Assembly: GCA_964452415.1 (NCBI GenBank)
Contig: CAYVME010000015.1
Coordinates: forward strand, 1 to 24,048
Direction of reading: 5' to 3'
DNA from: UBA12068 sp964452415
GTDB taxonomy: Bacteria; Patescibacteriota; Minisyncoccia; Moranbacterales; GWC2-37-73
Length of the DNA stretch: 24,048 nt
Part shown: positions 21,501 through 24,048 of the stretch, one piece after another
Layout: the number at the start of each line of letters is the position of its first letter
How positions within the stretch are numbered: the first letter of the stretch is position 1
Notes under the pieces: generated by a model
Told to the model about the DNA's origin: nothing
Database searches by the model: none
What the model saw: the letters and a program-made list of their open reading frames with translations, nothing else
Made by a program: the position numbers and the translations under genes

Positions 21501-22466
21501 ATGTATATTTTTCTGTACGGCGCTGACAATTTCAGATCTTTGGAAAAACTTGGCGACCTTAAAAACAATTATCTTTCCAAGAACAGCTCAGGCACAGACC
21601 TGAGCTTTCTTGACTATGGCGATTCTTCCACTTTAACGCCACTTGAAAATATTTTCTCGGCTCAGGGACTATTCTCGACCAAGAAACTCGTGATCGTCAA
21701 AAATAGCATGACCCAGGGTTCAACTGATCAGCAAAAGGAAGTTCTTGCTGTTTTGAAGGCAAACACCGCACTGGAAAAAGATGAAGACACTGTGGTTGTC
21801 TTTTTTGAAGCCGGCAGTCCCAAAAAAAATGGAGCTTTGTATAAATTTCTTTTCAAGATTGCCAAAAAACAAGAATTTGCTCCGCTTGAAGGAAGCGCTC
21901 TTTCCAATTGGGCACTGGCATATGCCAAAAACCTTTCTGCTGAGGCTTCTTTTTCCAAAAGCGCACTCAATCTCCTTTTGGCCTCTGCTGGCAATGATCT
22001 TTTTGTGCTCTCAAATGAAGTCACCAAGCTCGTGAACTTTTCAAATGGAAAAGTCATCAATGATGAAGATGTGGCTCTTTTGGTCAAGTCGAAAGTTGAT
22101 TCCACCATGTTTGAGACCATTGAATCGCTCTCCTCTGGCAACAAATTACGCGCTCTTGAACTTTTTCATCAGCAAATTGCCAAAGGTGAGGATCCTTTCT
22201 ATATTCTTTCGATGTACACCTATCAAATTCGAACTTTGCTAAAAATTGGAGACTTTTTTTGGCAAGGAATGACGAGCGCGCCTCAAATTGCCCAAGTTTC
22301 TGGCATTCATCCCTATGTCGTGCAGAAATCTCTTTCGCAAATTCGAAATCTAAGCGAAGAAAAAACCAAACAGATGCTTCGCGACCTGGCCGAAATTGAT
22401 TTCAACGCCAAAACCGGCAAAGTCGACATCGTTCTGGCCCTCGATACTTTTATAGTTTCTTTGTAG
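21501..22466 (+). CDS. holA: DNA polymerase III delta subunit
   Basis: A 321-residue HolA, the delta subunit of the clamp loader, which opens the beta clamp for loading onto DNA. Recognised by its N-terminal YIFLYGADNFRSLEKL, the block LSFLDYGDSSTLTPLENIFSAQGLFSTKKLVIV (a few residues longer in total), the WALAYAKN domain-II region, LLLASAGNDLFVLSNEVTKL, and the C-terminal FYILSMYTYQIRTLL and EIDFNAKTGKVDIVLALDTFI collar helices. Delta has no functional ATP-binding site, as expected here. Length is close to the usual 330-345. No SD site; it begins 27 nt after the DUF3048 gene. A hairpin with a following T-rich tract lies 15 nt after the stop. Confidence 0.9.
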   Translation: MYIFLYGADNFRSLEKLGDLKNNYLSKNSSGTDLSFLDYGDSSTLTPLENIFSAQGLFSTKKLVIVKNSMTQGSTDQQKEVLAVLKANTALEKDEDTVVVFFEAGSPKKNGALYKFLFKIAKKQEFAPLEGSALSNWALAYAKNLSAEASFSKSALNLLLASAGNDLFVLSNEVTKLVNFSNGKVINDEDVALLVKSKVDSTMFETIESLSSGNKLRALELFHQQIAKGEDPFYILSMYTYQIRTLLKIGDFFWQGMTSAPQIAQVSGIHPYVVQKSLSQIRNLSEEKTKQMLRDLAEIDFNAKTGKVDIVLALDTFIVSL

Positions 22467-22480
22467 ATTATTTGGTATAA

Positions 22481-22525
22481 TGTAATCATAGGTAGTTATG
22501 ATTACAAGTTTTATTTATTTTTATA
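22481..22525 (+). terminator. Probable terminator after holA
   Basis: TGTAATCAT (22481-22489), an 8-nt loop, ATGATTACA (22498-22506), then AGTTTTATTTATTTTT. The stem is A/T-rich, so efficiency is uncertain. An extended -10 box (TGGTATAAT, 22473-22481) overlaps its left edge. Confidence 0.5.
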
Positions 22526-22556
22526 GCTCAACAAAAGCAAGAATTAACCGAGTTCG

Positions 22557-22654
22557 TATAATAGGAGTTGGACGAAATGCCATAAGGAAATCAGGGGATG
22601 GCACATCGTCCAACACTGTGTATCTGGTTTCATAAAAAGGAATTCAATAAATAA
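22557..22654 (+). ncRNA. Candidate structured small RNA or tiny-peptide transcript
   Basis: TATAAT at 22557-22562 (poor -35) would start transcription at about 22569, at the foot of a strong hairpin: GTTGGACGA (22567-22575) with TCGTCCAAC (22606-22614). An inner stem TGCC (22578-22581) pairs with GGCA (22600-22603) over an 18-nt loop. The loop holds AAGGA (22584-22588), 9 nt before an ATG at 22598 that opens an 18-codon frame (MAHRPTLCIWFHKKEFNK). The next gene is convergent, so this is not a leader for it. It could be a small RNA, or a tiny peptide whose ribosome site sits in the loop. No match to a known family. Confidence 0.35.
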
Positions 22655-22686
22655 TCTTTTCGATTCAGAATGCCATTTTTTGGGAA

Positions 22687-22723
22687 AGAAAAAACCACTT
22701 AACCCCGCGTCGGATTAAGTGGT
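22687..22723 (-). terminator. Rho-independent terminator of 68-aa gene
   Basis: On the minus strand ACCACTTAA (22715-22723) pairs with TTAAGTGGT (22694-22702), followed by TTTTTT. It begins 24 nt after the stop of the 68-aa gene. Confidence 0.88.
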
Positions 22724-22747
22724 GTAAAAGCTATTACGATATCATTC

Positions 22748-22954
22748 TTAAATAAGTTCGGTAACATCATCGTTATCCGCAACCTCTACAAGTCGTCCAT
22801 TGCGTAAAACAACAGCGGTTCTAATTAACGCAGTTTTGCTGCCATGAGCAACAGCACTGTATGTGCAGTAAAGCTTTAGGCATATTTCACGTGTGGTGTT
22901 GTCTGTCGATGACATTACGAATTTTTTACCAGGCTTCAAGTTTTTAAAGAGCAT
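22748..22954 (-). CDS. Hypothetical protein, 68 aa, small beta-rich type
   Basis: A 68-residue soluble protein. It begins MLFKNLKPGKKFVM, runs through TREICLKLYCTYSAVAHG, and ends VVLRNGRLVEVADNDDVTELI. The opening FxxLKxGxKF and the closing G-x-L-x-E-V-x-D-x-x-x-V pattern recall a loose group of small beta-barrel-like proteins common in phages and Candidate Phyla Radiation genomes. I hold this link weakly and know no function for the group. The start is firmly set by AAAGGAGG 8 nt before the ATG. A terminator follows closely, and a TTGACA at 23024-23029 with a weak -10 lies upstream, so it is a single-gene transcript. Confidence 0.65.
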   Translation of the reverse strand: MLFKNLKPGKKFVMSSTDNTTREICLKLYCTYSAVAHGSKTALIRTAVVLRNGRLVEVADNDDVTELI

Positions 22955-23000
22955 ATGGCATTCCTCCTTTGCGAAATGTGTTAAATGTTATCAACAGTAC

Positions 23001-23029
23001 AGTGTGTATCAAAAAACGTAGCTTGTCAA
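23001..23029 (-). promoter_or_regulatory. Possible promoter of 68-aa gene
   Basis: On the minus strand a perfect TTGACA (23024-23029) lies 17 nt before CACACT (23001-23006), a weak -10. The leader would be about 40 nt. The remaining spacer to 23242 holds the small frame and terminator listed separately. Confidence 0.35.
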
Positions 23030-23127
23030 TCATTTTCCCAAAAAATGGCTCATAATAAGGAAATTATTTGTTAAATTTCTTTTTATTTCACCCAAATTTT
23101 TGCTTCTTTACTCTTTATTGATATAAT

Positions 23128-23211
23128 ATGGAAGCGAAGCAAAAACTTCAGATACACAGATACGTTGAAACGAAATACAGAAACAAAAAAATCAACGAAT
23201 TTCTTCGTTGA
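23128..23211 (+). CDS. Possible 27-aa peptide ending in a terminator
   Basis: Frame of 27 residues, starting MEAKQKLQIHRYVETK and ending NEFLR, with its TGA inside the stem of the following terminator. TATAAT (23122-23127) touches the ATG, so a transcript from it would start about 6 nt inside the frame; that argues against translation from this ATG. The alternative is a short RNA of about 85 nt running from 23134 to the terminator. Some of its words (CAGATACACAGATACG) look like the reiterated spacer words, so it may be neither. Confidence 0.2.
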   Translation: MEAKQKLQIHRYVETKYRNKKINEFLR

Positions 23212-23220
23212 TTTTTCTTT
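23186..23220. terminator. Bidirectional rho-independent terminator
   Basis: ATCAACGAA (23191-23199), loop TTTC, TTCGTTGAT (23204-23212), with A-runs and T-runs on the two sides. It serves rpsT on the minus strand and any plus-strand transcript from 23134. Confidence 0.88.
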
Positions 23221-23242
23221 TGTTTGAAAGATTTTTTGAAAC

Positions 23243-23515
23243 TTATTTTTTCAAAGCAAGTTTTTTCACAGCAGCATTGAGTCTTGATTTCTTTCGAGCA
23301 GCAGTGTTTTTCTTGATCACATTCTTTTGAGCAGCCTTGTCCAAAGCTTTGATGGCGCGTTTCAAAAGCTCTTGAGCTTCTTTGACTTTTCCGGCAGCAA
23401 TGTTTTCATTTGTTTCCTTGATTGCATTTCGGAAAGTTCCTTTGACAATTTTGTTCTTGATCGTCTTTCGATCAGTAACTCGCATGTATTTCTTGGCTGA
23501 TTTTTTGATTGGCAC
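23243..23515 (-). CDS. rpsT: 30S ribosomal protein S20
   Basis: S20 binds 16S rRNA in the body of the small subunit. The sequence is the expected basic, all-helical protein: KKSAKKYMRVTDRKTIKN near the start, and the typical C-terminal LDKAAQKNVIKKNTAARKKSRL. I chose the GTG at 23515, which gives MPIKKSAKK, the canonical S20 start, and a 90-residue protein. An in-frame ATG at 23551 would add MLSGIDEFSITP, which has no counterpart in S20. Neither start has a good SD site. A promoter with TATAAT at 23606-23611 gives a leader of about 84 nt, room for the autoregulation known for S20 in Escherichia coli. A bidirectional terminator follows. Confidence 0.9.
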   Translation of the reverse strand: MPIKKSAKKYMRVTDRKTIKNKIVKGTFRNAIKETNENIAAGKVKEAQELLKRAIKALDKAAQKNVIKKNTAARKKSRLNAAVKKLALKK

Positions 23516-23605
23516 GGGCGTAATTGAGAATTCATCAATTCCTGAGAGCATTAGGAAAAGGTGTCTTCCGTAAAAATTATTTAATTTACAAATTGAATAC
23601 TATAC

Positions 23606-23635
23606 ATTATAAACACGCTTTGGATGTTTTGGCAA
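23606..23635 (-). promoter_or_regulatory. Promoter of rpsT
   Basis: On the minus strand: TTGCCA (23630-23635), an 18-nt spacer and TATAAT (23606-23611). The expected start is near 23599. Confidence 0.7.
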
Positions 23636-23650
23636 GGGTAACTTGACTTT

Positions 23651-23685
23651 GCTTTATGGACTGTCGACTTTGTGGCTTTTAACTC
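23651..23685 (-). repeat. Dispersed spacer repeat, copy B
   Basis: The plus-strand reading begins GCTTTATGGACTGTCGAC and ends GCTTTTAACTC. It matches 13576-13609 over most of its length and, like it, follows the stop codon of a minus-strand gene, here overlapping the stop by two bases. Confidence 0.6.
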
Positions 23686-23968
23686 AATCTGCTGTTGCGA
23701 AATCCAGGACCTCATTTCCACCAAGCTGAGTGTTGATTTTTTCGATTAATTCCTTTTTGCTGAGCCAAATTTCGCTCTGCCAAGCTGATCTGGAAATCTT
23801 GATGAAGATCCTTTTATCCCTGAAAAACATTGGTTTAATGTTTTGAGCACCTTTCAAGCCATATTCTTCTTTTATAATCAAAGAGAAGATGTAGAAAACG
23901 CTTTTTTCATCAATTCCTGTCTGCCCCGCCAGCTTCTTTTTGTCTATAAATGATCCGAGAGTTTTCAT
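23684..23968 (-). CDS. DUF721 / DciA-like protein
   Basis: A 94-residue protein matching the short DUF721 form. In other bacteria this family includes DciA, which helps load the replicative helicase. The recognisable part is the C-terminal half: IFIKISRSAWQSEIWLSKK, then ELIEKINTQLGGNEVLDF, the pattern of a KH-like fold with the conserved aromatic AW and the IN-x-x-LG turn. The N-terminal half (LAGQTGIDEKSVFYIFSLIIKEEYG) is helical. It is shorter than typical DciA proteins and lacks the disordered tail. The start ATG has no SD site. A weak TTGCTA/TATTAG pair lies upstream. Nearby replication genes (polA, holA) are on the opposite strand. Family call moderate; helicase-loading role inferred. 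Confidence 0.7.
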   Translation of the reverse strand: MKTLGSFIDKKKLAGQTGIDEKSVFYIFSLIIKEEYGLKGAQNIKPMFFRDKRIFIKISRSAWQSEIWLSKKELIEKINTQLGGNEVLDFATAD

Positions 23969-24048
23969 ACTAATACCGCTTACGCATTTAAACTAGCAAT
24001 GTGAGACTATTTTTCTTTTTGGCCCATATGCAACGAGAGTGAATCGGA

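Noticed and set aside
22481..22660. SRP RNA, 6S RNA or a known riboswitch after holA
   Set aside because: The hairpin lacks the conserved SRP tetraloop/internal-loop motifs, the long 6S central bubble and the signatures of riboswitch classes I can recall.
1..24048. CRISPR array, tRNA or rRNA genes
   Set aside because: No regularly spaced repeats with unique spacers were seen. I found no tRNA T-loop with a matching acceptor stem and no rRNA-like sequence.

Overview
The window is AT-rich, gene-dense bacterial DNA. The gene set and style point to a member of the Candidate Phyla Radiation (Patescibacteria, probably Parcubacteria-like). This is an inference from several traits: very compact spacing, many genes without a Shine-Dalgarno (SD) site or apparently leaderless, TrmB-type regulators, a short DUF721/DciA-like protein, a DUF3048 protein, a Pol I with an eroded proofreading site, and intergenic spacers made of reiterated short words. 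No rRNA or tRNA was seen. Promoters are often near-consensus TTGACA-N17-TATAAT.

Left region (1-3850): a TrmB-family regulator (minus strand) diverges from a five-gene plus-strand unit: a 97-aa unknown, a 52-aa two-helix membrane peptide, a 124-aa unknown, a stand-alone PEP-utilising mobile (swivelling phosphohistidine) domain and a 355-aa unknown. The first three genes are each followed by a copy of an unusual two-hairpin element, which looks like structured RNA because its first stem changes sequence while staying paired.

Middle-left (3851-9553): on the minus strand lie a 1005-aa tandem fusion of two complete GspE/PilB ATPases and a DHH-family phosphoesterase with damaged catalytic motifs. 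On the plus strand lie a small lipoprotein with a long structured leader and tsaE.

Centre (9559-13527): a second TrmB-like regulator diverges from a radical-SAM/B12-binding protein and a fusion of a nucleoside-deoxyribosyltransferase-like domain to a UbiA-like membrane domain. A 52-base run of N separates these two genes and is flanked by the arms of what may be a further two-hairpin element. Both TrmB divergent intervals share an exact 16-bp word at nearly the same distance from the trmB promoter. The two regulators and their divergent units may therefore form one regulon. This is the best candidate here for an undescribed system.

Right region (13611-24048): a CDF cation transporter (minus), a protein-kinase-fold protein, two small unknowns, polA, fpg/mutM, a DUF3048 lipoprotein-like protein and holA on plus. 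Then come a structured intergenic stretch, a 68-aa unknown, rpsT (S20) and a DciA-like gene on minus. This part is mostly replication, repair and housekeeping. Oddities are REP-like inverted palindromes between polA and fpg, a 48-nt hairpin after holA, and a GTG-versus-ATG start question for rpsT.
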